Shown: in pieces, positions 17,884-26,052 of the stretch
How the letters are laid out: each line of letters begins with the position of its first letter
How positions within the stretch are numbered: position 1 is the stretch's first letter
NCBI GenBank assembly: GCA_030524765.1
Contig: JAUNGA010000006.1
Location: 1-57,233 of the forward strand
Direction of reading: 5' to 3'
Length of the DNA: 57,233 bases
Origin: Bacteroidales bacterium
Lineage (GTDB): Bacteria; Bacteroidota; Bacteroidia; Bacteroidales; Muribaculaceae
Made by a program: the position numbers and the translations under genes
Notes under the pieces: generated by a model
What the model saw: the letters and a program-made list of their open reading frames with translations, nothing else
Database searches by the model: none
What the model was told of the DNA's origin: nothing

Positions 17884-17900
17884 ATTTCTGATATTTTGGG

Positions 17901-17908
17901 CAAAAATA
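17901..17908 (-). promoter_or_regulatory. -7 box upstream of the GT2-pyrC pair
   Basis: On the minus strand TATTTTTG matches TAnnTTTG about 20 nt before the GT2 start codon. The upstream region is AT-rich, in contrast to the surrounding genes. The -33 element is weak. Confidence 0.55.
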
Positions 17909-17970
17909 CAATTTTAAGTTGAAAGTAAAAAACAGTGTGCCTAAAATTGCGATTATCGCGTCACCGTCGC

Positions 17971-19806
17971 TTACCAGTATGAGGGGTGGAAGTATGCGGG
18001 ATCGATGGGCGGTGAGGGCCGGTTGCGGTCGGCGACGTATATTGCGATAGCGCGTGACATGAGGATGTCGTCGTGACAGCCGGGTTTGGCCGAGCAGGTG
18101 CCGTCGGGGAGTGTCTCGTAGGTGAGGAGCTCGTCGCAGGCCATGTTGTCGCGTTCGACGTAGGCGCCGCGCCGCACAGCTGAGATCAGACCTGAGATGA
18201 CCATCTCTTTTGTGCGTCGGTTGGTGTGGAATCCGGGTCTTGACGGCTCTCCGTCGCTGCCGGGCCGGTAGTAGAGATTGGGATAGGTGTCGGCGAGGCG
18301 GTCGAGGATGTAGGCGCCGTGGCCCGAGCCGGTGGTCTCGAGGGTATTGCTCTCGATGGCGAGCAGGGCGTTACCGTACCATGCGGCGATCTCGGCGGCA
18401 TGATCGGCGAGCAGGTCGTGGTCAGTGTGTCCGCGCCATTGTGCGACGACCTCGGGGCGGACGGTGTCGTTGCGCAGGACGGTGATGACCGACCAGTCGG
18501 CCTTGGCCGAGCGGCCACCGATGTCGACCGCGACGATATAGTCCCGGCCGTCGGCAGGTTTCTGCCAGAGAAGCATGGGACCGAGCGGATCATCGGCCCA
18601 GCGGCCATCGTTGCCGAGGTCGCCGCGTCGGCCGTCGATGCAGTCGAGCCGCAGCCGGTCGACAGCGCTACGGTCGAACACGCCGCACGATGTGGCGGCG
18701 AATGCCTCGGAGTCGGTGGTCGGGAACTCGGCCATCATCTTCTCGTGCGAAGCGTATTCGCGGGACTTGCACCGATACCACCATATCTGGTCGAGGGCGA
18801 GCCTGAGGTCGTGCCACATCCACAGTTCGTAGTCGGTGAGCGAAGCGGCCAGTCCGACCGGATCGTCGGGCTCAAGACGGTAGATCTCGATTTCGTACCA
18901 CGGCACAAAGACGGCATGTTTGTCGCCATGACCGTCGCGACAGCGCATCCACTCGGAGTGGAAGAAGTTGCCGACGCCGTTTGCGGTCGATTCCATGACG
19001 ACAAGGGTGTCGGGTAGCAGAGCGATCGATCCGCAGATCGCGCGGATGACGTCGTCGGGCGAGTGGGTGGGCGTGGCGCGCCAGAATGCCGTCTCGGACA
19101 GGTGTGCCATGGCAAAGTCGGCGCCGCGCACGGCATCCTGGTTCTCGATCGATGAAACGGTGACGCGGCAACCGCGCCCTGCGATCTCGCGAACATTGGT
19201 CGACCGCTCGTAGGGACGGAAGCGCAACGGCCCGTCATCGTCGCGCAGGTCGTCGGGGTAATTTTCGAGCAGCTTGGCATACATGCCGCGTATGCCCGAA
19301 GATGTGTCCTTGACCTGTGAGCATATGATCGAGTGCCAGTTGCGGCAGTGGACAAGCTGTATCCATGCCATGTAGACCTGTACGAGTGTAGATCCGCCCC
19401 ACTGACGGGCTTTCAGCATGATCATGCGCATGGGGCGTCCGGCCCGCCGGTCGGCCTCGAGGATGGCTGCGACACGTCGCTGGGGTTCATTCAGGACGAG
19501 ACGCACATCGGTGCCGAGGGTCTTGTGCTTGACGGTGACGGCCGTGGCGCACCAGTATTCGAAATCGTGTCGCACACGTAATCGGCGCCAGGCCGCCGGA
19601 CTGGCGAGGACAGAGGGGTATAGCGGGTCGTCGACCATCTGACGCGGTACGTAGGCCCGGGGCATATCGGGCAGGGGTGTGGCTACCCCGACGCGGCCAG
19701 GATCGGCCGAGTCGCCAACGACGGGGTTGTAACCGACGGGCCGGGCACAGCGGCGCCGTCGATCCTCGTCGATGATCTGTTGGGGTGTGAGTCGGGGATA
19801 GATCAT
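17971..19806 (-). CDS. Orphan terminase-large-subunit-like ATPase/nuclease
   Basis: 611 residues. The ATPase half has a Walker A-like loop KARQWGGST (132-140), a Walker B-like HLSETAFW (235-242, with E238) and the coupling motif VVMESTANGVGNFF (269-282). The RNase H-like nuclease half has VAVDIGG (D428), AIESN (E485) and HDDIL (D579/D580), with the conserved GFHTNRRTKEM stretch before it. All catalytic residues expected of a T4 gp17-type DNA packaging motor are present. It overlaps the upstream 801-residue gene by ATGA, and its GC content is like its neighbours. No portal, capsid, small terminase, protease or integrase gene is near. It is therefore either a relic kept under selection or a repurposed DNA-translocating nuclease. 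Confidence 0.85.
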   Translation of the reverse strand: MIYPRLTPQQIIDEDRRRRCARPVGYNPVVGDSADPGRVGVATPLPDMPRAYVPRQMVDDPLYPSVLASPAAWRRLRVRHDFEYWCATAVTVKHKTLGTDVRLVLNEPQRRVAAILEADRRAGRPMRMIMLKARQWGGSTLVQVYMAWIQLVHCRNWHSIICSQVKDTSSGIRGMYAKLLENYPDDLRDDDGPLRFRPYERSTNVREIAGRGCRVTVSSIENQDAVRGADFAMAHLSETAFWRATPTHSPDDVIRAICGSIALLPDTLVVMESTANGVGNFFHSEWMRCRDGHGDKHAVFVPWYEIEIYRLEPDDPVGLAASLTDYELWMWHDLRLALDQIWWYRCKSREYASHEKMMAEFPTTDSEAFAATSCGVFDRSAVDRLRLDCIDGRRGDLGNDGRWADDPLGPMLLWQKPADGRDYIVAVDIGGRSAKADWSVITVLRNDTVRPEVVAQWRGHTDHDLLADHAAEIAAWYGNALLAIESNTLETTGSGHGAYILDRLADTYPNLYYRPGSDGEPSRPGFHTNRRTKEMVISGLISAVRRGAYVERDNMACDELLTYETLPDGTCSAKPGCHDDILMSRAIAIYVADRNRPSPPIDPAYFHPSYW

Positions 19807-22208
19807 AATTGTCGGAGATCGGCATAAGAGATATTGAAATCAGGCGAAACGGAACCCTGCAGGGTGAGGGCTATCATGCCCGCGCCCGGCAGCAGGCGCA
19901 GGTTGGCGGCAAGGGGTGCGGTGACCGGTCCGTCGACAGAATAAATCAACGAGGCTCCGGGCTCGTCGTCGCGCATCCAACGTCGCCGCAGACTGACATG
20001 CAGGCTGACAGATCTGCCGCTCATGCCCAGCTCGAGCCGGCCCATGCACGAGCATCGCGCGACAGCAGGCAGCATGCCCTGCCAGCATATGTCGGTGGCC
20101 AACGCGCACGATCGGTTGGAGATGTCGTAGACGGTGTCGGCCGATGCCGGCCATATGCCGTCGGCGGTGACAAGCAGACGGTCGGGGTCGAGAGCAAGGG
20201 GCAGGGCGTAGCGCCCGTTGTCGCGCCCGGGACACAGCACCTCGACACAATCGGCGCCGGGCGACAGCAGCCACAGCTCGTGGCGCCTGCTATCCCATAT
20301 CAGTGCCCGGGCATCGCCACGGCGGTCGAAGGTCTTTACGCGTGATCCCGAGATGCATACGATGTCGTGGCCGACGAGGGCCATGACGCCGAGAGGTGTC
20401 TCGACGGCGCAATGTGGCGAGTCGGCCTGTCTGCTGTCGAGAAGACTGACAGAAATGGCAGAGCGGTCGGCATTCAGGCTGACAGAGAATATGCCTGACG
20501 AACCGAGGGCGTAGAACCGGACGCGCCCGAAATCCCAGCTCGACTGGCCGAAACGTGCCGGCAGAAATCTGTGCAGCCGTCCGAAACCATGCAATGCAAT
20601 GGCCGAGATGTCAAAGGGGGTGTCATAGGCTGCCGCCGCTATGTGATCGGGAAAGTCGCATAGGGCGGCTGCCCGGTCGGGCGGTGTATATGCATCGGCT
20701 ACCGGCAGAATGAAGGGCCTGCGCCCGGGGGCGACATAGACCGACCGAGATCGGGACGGGTCGCAGTCGGGGTAGTATGTTCCGGCGCGAGGACTGTCAC
20801 CGTCGACTTGTAGCCCTATGGTGATCGAGTGAACATCGGGCGAGGGGTAGGAGAGCATTGGTGCAAAAGTGGCCGGGGCGCGGTCGGCGCCCGATGAGTG
20901 CCGCACGAGGGTGGTGCCGTCGGTAAATGTCACCTGCAGGTATCCTTGCCAGGGCTTGTCGAGGACGGTAGCGGCGAGCGAACGCAGATCGCATCCGTCA
21001 AACCGTCTCGAACGCAGTCCGCCGAGCAGGACTGCCCCTGCCGATGTCTCGACGATGTCGGGCAGACACAGATGTGGCGGAGTGAGCAGTGTGAGAGATG
21101 CCGAACGTACGGGCAGATCGGCTGTGAGGACTTTCTCAAGCGCCTGAAAGTCGACAGCAGCGTTGACATAAGCGGCGACCGGCTCGGCGACCGATACGGT
21201 GCGGTCGTCGGTAAACGGCTGACCTATAGTCGCGATTACGCGGCCTTTGCCCTGGTCGAGTGCGGCGGCGAGACGTTGCACGGCGATGTTGCCGGCGGGA
21301 CCTCCGAGGGTCGAGTCGATTCCGTCGTGAAAGCGGGCCGAGATGAGTGTGTCGGGTTTTGAACGCGGGCGAATGACAATGCCGATGTCGTCGTCGAACG
21401 GGTTGATGTTTGAGAGCTGAGGCGACACGACGAGATCGGCCGATGTTATATGGCTCATGGCCGAGTCGGCGACAAGGTCGACGGCGATGCGGTAGGATGG
21501 CTGCTCGATGGTGCGGCCGAGCAGAGTGGTGCCGTCGTCAGAGCTGAAATCGATGGTGGGGTCAAAGTCCTTGCCCTCGGGATGGACAAGCAGCACCGGC
21601 TCGCTGCAGAAGGCTACCTTGCCGTCGGCGGTCTTGAATTGCAGTCTTGCTACGACCGGCTGTATGAATCGACCGGCTGCGATCGACTGCCGGTATAGGT
21701 TGCTGTAGGCCGTGCGCATGTAGATGTGCAGGTTGCGACGGTCGCTGTCGAGTATGTCGTCAGATGCCTGGTATTGCCATTTGAGACGGTGGGCGCCGAG
21801 GGTGACGGCTACGGTGGGGGCAGCGACGGCCCTGATGCCGACAGCGGCCAGCGGGCGGTGGGCGGCGCTGACTGTGAGTGTGCCTGCCTCAGTCAGTATG
21901 GCTGTGTAGCGGTCGGTGTCGGCGACGATCTCGACACGGCGTCCCATAGAATGGAATGCGCGAGGTGCCGACGGCAGTGTGAGCTGCGATGTGACGATGC
22001 CGCGTGATACGAGTCCGATTATCCGATCTTTAGCCACAATGATGCGGTAGCCTCCATCGCGCGAATCGATTGTGGCCACGGGTTTCCAGCCACCGCTGAT
22101 GAGAGGTGCTGGCAGTTCGACAGGAACGAGAGTGTCGGGTGCCTGAAGAGACGGGCACAGACCCCGGCATATACCGGGGGAGCCGGATGATGTGATTTTG
22201 ATCTGCAT
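19803..22208 (-). CDS. 801-residue protein of unknown function, partner of the terminase-like gene
   Basis: The ATG at 22208 is chosen because the only upstream in-frame starts (to 22301) precede or overlap the predicted -7 box at 22233-22240. There is no signal peptide or membrane helix. The sequence is almost wholly beta-type. The last 300 residues show repeated short strands, for example VRFYALGSSGIFSVSLN, VMALVGHDIVCISGSRVKTF, HELWLLSPGADCVEVL and DRLLVTADGIWPASADTVY, spaced like blades of a beta-propeller. The family is unknown to me. Similar propeller-like proteins occur among phage tail or head-completion proteins, which would fit the coupled terminase-like gene, but this is inference. 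It is fully open and of host-like composition, so it does not look decayed. Confidence 0.6.
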   Translation of the reverse strand: MQIKITSSGSPGICRGLCPSLQAPDTLVPVELPAPLISGGWKPVATIDSRDGGYRIIVAKDRIIGLVSRGIVTSQLTLPSAPRAFHSMGRRVEIVADTDRYTAILTEAGTLTVSAAHRPLAAVGIRAVAAPTVAVTLGAHRLKWQYQASDDILDSDRRNLHIYMRTAYSNLYRQSIAAGRFIQPVVARLQFKTADGKVAFCSEPVLLVHPEGKDFDPTIDFSSDDGTTLLGRTIEQPSYRIAVDLVADSAMSHITSADLVVSPQLSNINPFDDDIGIVIRPRSKPDTLISARFHDGIDSTLGGPAGNIAVQRLAAALDQGKGRVIATIGQPFTDDRTVSVAEPVAAYVNAAVDFQALEKVLTADLPVRSASLTLLTPPHLCLPDIVETSAGAVLLGGLRSRRFDGCDLRSLAATVLDKPWQGYLQVTFTDGTTLVRHSSGADRAPATFAPMLSYPSPDVHSITIGLQVDGDSPRAGTYYPDCDPSRSRSVYVAPGRRPFILPVADAYTPPDRAAALCDFPDHIAAAAYDTPFDISAIALHGFGRLHRFLPARFGQSSWDFGRVRFYALGSSGIFSVSLNADRSAISVSLLDSRQADSPHCAVETPLGVMALVGHDIVCISGSRVKTFDRRGDARALIWDSRRHELWLLSPGADCVEVLCPGRDNGRYALPLALDPDRLLVTADGIWPASADTVYDISNRSCALATDICWQGMLPAVARCSCMGRLELGMSGRSVSLHVSLRRRWMRDDEPGASLIYSVDGPVTAPLAANLRLLPGAGMIALTLQGSVSPDFNISYADLRQL

Positions 22209-22232
22209 AATATACACTTTGAGATTTTCCTG

Positions 22233-22240
22233 CAAAGGTA
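22233..22240 (-). promoter_or_regulatory. -7 box of the terminase-like operon
   Basis: On the minus strand TACCTTTG matches TAnnTTTG, with the start codon at 22208 about 25 nt downstream. This promoter excludes the longer upstream reading-frame starts. Confidence 0.55.
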
Positions 22241-22266
22241 GGGCTGATACGTGGCGGATTGCCATG

Positions 22267-22287
22267 TTTTGGTCGAAGCGACCAAAA
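22267..22287. promoter_or_regulatory. Inverted repeat next to the terminase-operon promoter
   Basis: TTTTGGTC (22267-22274) and GACCAAAA (22280-22287) form a perfect 8-bp inverted repeat around 5 nt. It lies just upstream of where the -33 element of the minus-strand promoter should be, a good position for an operator. The 22209-22544 gap (336 nt) otherwise holds an AT-rich stretch and the rsmH promoter; no other gene is seen in it. Confidence 0.45.
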
Positions 22288-22445
22288 GTTGTGAATTTCA
22301 TCGGATTGTGTCGTTGCCGGGCAGCCTTTAGAGCCCGGCGTTTGCAATTGTAAATCGTGAGTGTGGCGCGATCTGGCGTGACAGGGGTGAAAAGGCGGGT
22401 GTTAATAACTTTTTTATATTTTAAGGTGATTTTTTGCTGTTTTCA

Positions 22446-22478
22446 TTTGTAAACTGCTGCTAAAAATTCATAATTTTG
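22446..22478 (+). promoter_or_regulatory. Promoter of the dcw cluster
   Basis: TTTG (22446-22449) is followed after 21 nt by TAATTTTG (22471-22478), close to the Bacteroidetes consensus. The leader to the rsmH ATG would be about 60 nt. No other promoter of this quality was seen inside the cluster, so it may drive the whole run to the terminator after ftsZ. Confidence 0.6.
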
Positions 22479-22544
22479 CAGATAATGATGTCGGGACCGG
22501 CCGGTTGTGGCCTGTGCCGATACGTATAATATTGCCAACACCCA

Positions 22545-23453
22545 ATGAATCAGGAGGTTTATCATATACCGGCACTATTGCCGCAGGCTATGGACGCGCT
22601 GGATGTGCGCCGCGACGGGACGTATGTCGACGCGACGTACGGTGGCGGCGGCCATTCGCGTGCGATTGTGGAACGTCTGGGTCCCGACGGACACCTGTAC
22701 GGCTTTGACCAGGACGAGGATGCTGTCAAGGGGGCTATTGATGACCCGCGGTTTACGATGGTATATGGAAACTTCAGGTTTCTTGAGAATTTCCTGCGTT
22801 TTTATGAGGTCGAGGGTGTTGACGGTATATTGGCCGATTTGGGAGTGTCGTTTCATCATTTTGATGACGCCGAGCGCGGATTCTCGTTCAGGGCCGATGC
22901 GGCGCTTGATATGCGCATGAACCGTCACGGACGCCTGACTGCCCGCGATGTGGTGAATGATTACAGCGAGGAGCGTCTGGCCGATATACTGCACCTGTAT
23001 GGCGAGCTGCCCAAGGCGCGCCGCATAGCGGCTGCCATCGTCAAGGCCCGCCAGCAGGGAGGTGTCGACACGGTCAACCGTCTGCTCGAGGTGGTGAATC
23101 CGCTGATCGACAAACGCCGCGAGAAAAAAGAGCTGGCGTGTATATTCCAGGCCCTGCGCATCGAGGTCAACGGCGAGCTCGATGCCCTGCGCGAGTTTCT
23201 TGACCAGACGCTGCATGTGCTCAAGCCCGGAGGCCGTCTGGCAATCATGACCTACCACTCGCTCGAAGACCGGCTGGTCAAAAATTTCATGCGCAGCGGC
23301 AATGTCGAGGGCCATGTCGAGAAAGACATCTACGGTCGCGCCGATGTGCCTCTCAAGCTGCTGACCTCAAAGCCTGTCGTGGCCGACGAGGCCGAGGTCG
23401 AGGCCAATCCCCGCAGCCGGAGCGCCAAACTGCGCGTGGCCGTGAAACTGTGA
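22545..23453 (+). CDS. rsmH: 16S rRNA m4C1402 methyltransferase
   Basis: 302 residues. The N-terminal HIPALLPQAMDAL and AdoMet-binding VDATYGGGGHSRAI (about 28-41), then GFDQDEDAV, ILADLGVSFHHFD, RGFSFRADAALDMRMN and the C-terminal PGGRLAIMTYHSLEDRLVK segment are diagnostic for RsmH (MraW). It methylates N4 of C1402 in the 16S rRNA P site. It opens the division/cell-wall cluster. mraZ, which usually precedes it, is absent here. Confidence 0.96.
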   Translation: MNQEVYHIPALLPQAMDALDVRRDGTYVDATYGGGGHSRAIVERLGPDGHLYGFDQDEDAVKGAIDDPRFTMVYGNFRFLENFLRFYEVEGVDGILADLGVSFHHFDDAERGFSFRADAALDMRMNRHGRLTARDVVNDYSEERLADILHLYGELPKARRIAAAIVKARQQGGVDTVNRLLEVVNPLIDKRREKKELACIFQALRIEVNGELDALREFLDQTLHVLKPGGRLAIMTYHSLEDRLVKNFMRSGNVEGHVEKDIYGRADVPLKLLTSKPVVADEAEVEANPRSRSAKLRVAVKL

Positions 23454-23495
23454 ACAAAGAATAGCAAGAACAAGATAAATCAATCTCCTCAACGA

Positions 23496-23834
23496 ATGAA
23501 AAAGCCTGACATCAAAGAATTTGCCTCGAAATATATGGTCGAGGGCGTGTCGAGCAAGTTTTTTTACAAGCATTTTGCCACGGTTGTGTCTGTGGTGATC
23601 TTCGCGCTGGTATATATCTCGCTGCGTTTTGACTGCGTTACGTCGATGGAGAGCGTGGCCGCCCTGCGTCGCCAGCTCGAGATCACTCGTACCGAGACCC
23701 AGCGCGAGCGGTCGATGTATATGTCGGCCACGTGCGAGTCGTCGATGCAGCAGATGGTCGATACGCTCGGCCTGGGGCTGACCGTGCAGGAGCGTCCACC
23801 CTTTAGCCTGGAGTATGATCATGAGCTGGATTGA
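23496..23834 (+). CDS. ftsL: FtsL-like division protein
   Basis: 112 residues: a short cytoplasmic N-terminus, one transmembrane helix (about 27-46, FATVVSVVIFALVYISLRF) and a periplasmic coiled-coil with heptads (VAALRRQLEITRTETQRERS). Sequence identity in this family is low, so the call rests on topology, size and position between rsmH and the division transpeptidase. FtsL with FtsQ and FtsB would recruit and activate FtsW/FtsI. The stop overlaps the start of the next gene by about 20 nt. Confidence 0.8.
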   Translation: MKKPDIKEFASKYMVEGVSSKFFYKHFATVVSVVIFALVYISLRFDCVTSMESVAALRRQLEITRTETQRERSMYMSATCESSMQQMVDTLGLGLTVQERPPFSLEYDHELD

Positions 23835-26022
23835 TTTTTTCACTAAAAAGAAGGCATCGGGTGCGGCGCAACAGCAGAAGACGCGGCGCCGTTATATCTA
23901 TGGCCGATTCCTGCTGATATCGACAGTGATACTGGTCGTGGCCGGCCTGTGTGTGGTGTTTCTGCTCAATACGACCGTCGTACATGCCGACGAGTGGAAC
24001 GCCAAGGGTGACCGCACGATGGCACAGACCCGCGAGATCGAACCTCTGCGCGGCGAGATACTGGCAAGCGACGGCTCGATACTCGCCACCAATCTGCACT
24101 ACTATAACGTGCGCATCGACTATCGCGCCTCGCGCATCAACGAGCTGCGCTATCTCGAGAGCATCGACTCGCTTGCCGACACTCTTGCAAGATATTACCC
24201 CCAGCGCAGCCGCGCCGAATGGTATGAGGTGCTGCACAAGCCGATGGAGATGCCCAAGAAAGACCGCTCGCGGTCGTATCTGCTGCTCAAGCATATACCG
24301 TTTGACGAGATGCAGCGGGTGAAACAATTCCCTTACTTCCGCCGATGGAAGAATCCCAACCGCACGGGATTCACCAGCGAGCGCGTGCTGCTGCGCCGCT
24401 ATCCTTACGGCGAGATGGCGCGTCTGAGCATCGGCCGTGTTGGACAGACCACCGAAAACCCTCAGGTGCGCGGTATCTCCGGCCTCGAGCAGGCTCTCGA
24501 CTCGATGCTCTACGGTGAGCCGGGTGAGGCCAAAAAGGTGCTCTTTACCCGCGGCACGGCCTACTGGACCACCCGTCCGGCGGTCAACGGCACAACTCTG
24601 ACCACCACCATTGATGTGACACTGCAGGACCTGCTCGAGCACGAGCTTGGCCAAATGCTGGTCGACTGCAAGGCCGAGTGGGGCAGCGCGATGATCATGG
24701 AGGTCGCGACGGGCGATATCAAGGCCATCTCAAATCTCGACCGCGACACAGTGGGCGGCCACGGCGGGTATATCGAGTCAATGAACCATATCGTGCAGGC
24801 CTATGAGCCCGGTTCGGTGATCAAGATCATCTCGATGCTTGCCGCGCTCGAAGACGGATATGTCAACCTAAACCAGACCTATCCGATCGGTCACTCATAT
24901 GCATACGCAGGGGGCAAACCAATACGCGATACACACTCGCCGGCATATCTGCCCGTGAGCCGTTTTATCGAATACTCGTCGAATATCGGCATGACCAAGC
25001 TGATCGCTCCGCATTATGACGGCAATCTGAACGGATTCCGTGAGCGCCTGCGCGAGCTGGGTTTTTTCGACCGGTTCAACACCGGCATGGCACGCGAACG
25101 TCCGCCCTACTATCCGACGCTCGATGTCAAGGCCGGTGGCCGTGTGTCGCTGTCGCGCATGATATTCGGCTATGCGACGCAGGTGCCGCCGTTATATACC
25201 TGTGCGGTGTACAACGCTATCGCCAACAACGGCAAGTTTGTGCGGCCGCGTCTGGTCAAGGCGATGCGTCTGGCCGACGGCACCGACTCGGTGATACCGG
25301 TGAGCTATGTGCGCGACAGTATCTGCAGCAGCAAGAACGCCCGCATCCTGCGCGAGATGATGCATGAGGTGGTGTGGGGCGAGGGCGGCACCGCCAAGGG
25401 CCTGCGCAATCCCATCGTCGAGATCGCCGGCAAGACGGGCACGGCGGGTATCGCCCTGGAACGTCCGCGCGACAAAGACGGCAAACTGATACTGACATCG
25501 ATACCATTCAAGGGCGGATACCGCGAGGGCAAGCACAACCGTGTGGCTTTCTGCGGATTCTTCCCCTATGAGAATCCCAAATATACCTGCATCGTGGTGA
25601 TCAGCGACCCGCAGGGCCCCTACGGCCCGGCGGCCACGAGCGGCACTGTGCTGCGCAATGTGGCGCTGAAGATGTATTCGCGCGGCATGCTGGGCAACCA
25701 CTCGGACTATGCCGCAGAGCCTGTGACGGGGACTATGCCGACGCTCTACGGCACTTATCGCAGTGACCGCAGCAGTCTGCTGCACCGCGATCTGAAACTG
25801 ACCCGCGCGGGCATACTGCAGACGGCACTGCGCTCAAAGCGCCAGCCGTCGACGGTGCCCGACGTGACCGGTCTGGGCATACGCGAGGCGCTGGTGATAC
25901 TCGAGGAGGCGGCCCTGAAGGTGCATTTCACCGGCACGGGCTATGTGACCTCGATGGTGCCCGAGGGCGGCACAAAGGTGGTGCCGGGCACAAGGATAAG
26001 GGTGACTCTGAGCCAGAACTAA
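23815..26022 (+). CDS. ftsI: Division transpeptidase (PBP3/FtsI-type) with PASTA domain
   Basis: 735 residues; the second ATG (23821, MSWIDFF) is an alternative start. One membrane anchor (about 32-52) is followed by the dimerisation/pedestal domain from LRGEILASDGSILA and the transpeptidase domain with S334-x-x-K337 (EPGSVIKI), S388-S-N390 and K540-T-G. The last 58 residues (PSTVPDVTGLGIREA onward) form a PASTA domain. It crosslinks septal peptidoglycan with FtsW as the glycan polymerase. The PASTA domain resembles the arrangement of Spo-VD-like PBPs and is common in Bacteroidetes. It overlaps ftsL. Confidence 0.94.
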   Translation: MIMSWIDFFTKKKASGAAQQQKTRRRYIYGRFLLISTVILVVAGLCVVFLLNTTVVHADEWNAKGDRTMAQTREIEPLRGEILASDGSILATNLHYYNVRIDYRASRINELRYLESIDSLADTLARYYPQRSRAEWYEVLHKPMEMPKKDRSRSYLLLKHIPFDEMQRVKQFPYFRRWKNPNRTGFTSERVLLRRYPYGEMARLSIGRVGQTTENPQVRGISGLEQALDSMLYGEPGEAKKVLFTRGTAYWTTRPAVNGTTLTTTIDVTLQDLLEHELGQMLVDCKAEWGSAMIMEVATGDIKAISNLDRDTVGGHGGYIESMNHIVQAYEPGSVIKIISMLAALEDGYVNLNQTYPIGHSYAYAGGKPIRDTHSPAYLPVSRFIEYSSNIGMTKLIAPHYDGNLNGFRERLRELGFFDRFNTGMARERPPYYPTLDVKAGGRVSLSRMIFGYATQVPPLYTCAVYNAIANNGKFVRPRLVKAMRLADGTDSVIPVSYVRDSICSSKNARILREMMHEVVWGEGGTAKGLRNPIVEIAGKTGTAGIALERPRDKDGKLILTSIPFKGGYREGKHNRVAFCGFFPYENPKYTCIVVISDPQGPYGPAATSGTVLRNVALKMYSRGMLGNHSDYAAEPVTGTMPTLYGTYRSDRSSLLHRDLKLTRAGILQTALRSKRQPSTVPDVTGLGIREALVILEEAALKVHFTGTGYVTSMVPEGGTKVVPGTRIRVTLSQN

Positions 26023-26052
26023 GAAAAATAATGACAGCAACAATACGATATA

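Noticed and set aside
17971..22208. A complete or partial prophage around the terminase-like gene
   Set aside because: Flanking genes are ordinary chromosomal genes (pyrC, GT2, rsmH) and no integrase, att-like repeat or structural phage gene was found next to it.
22209..22301. Upstream in-frame ATG for the 801-residue protein (at 22301)
   Set aside because: The predicted promoter box (22233-22240) falls inside this extension, and the added residues show no domain-like character.
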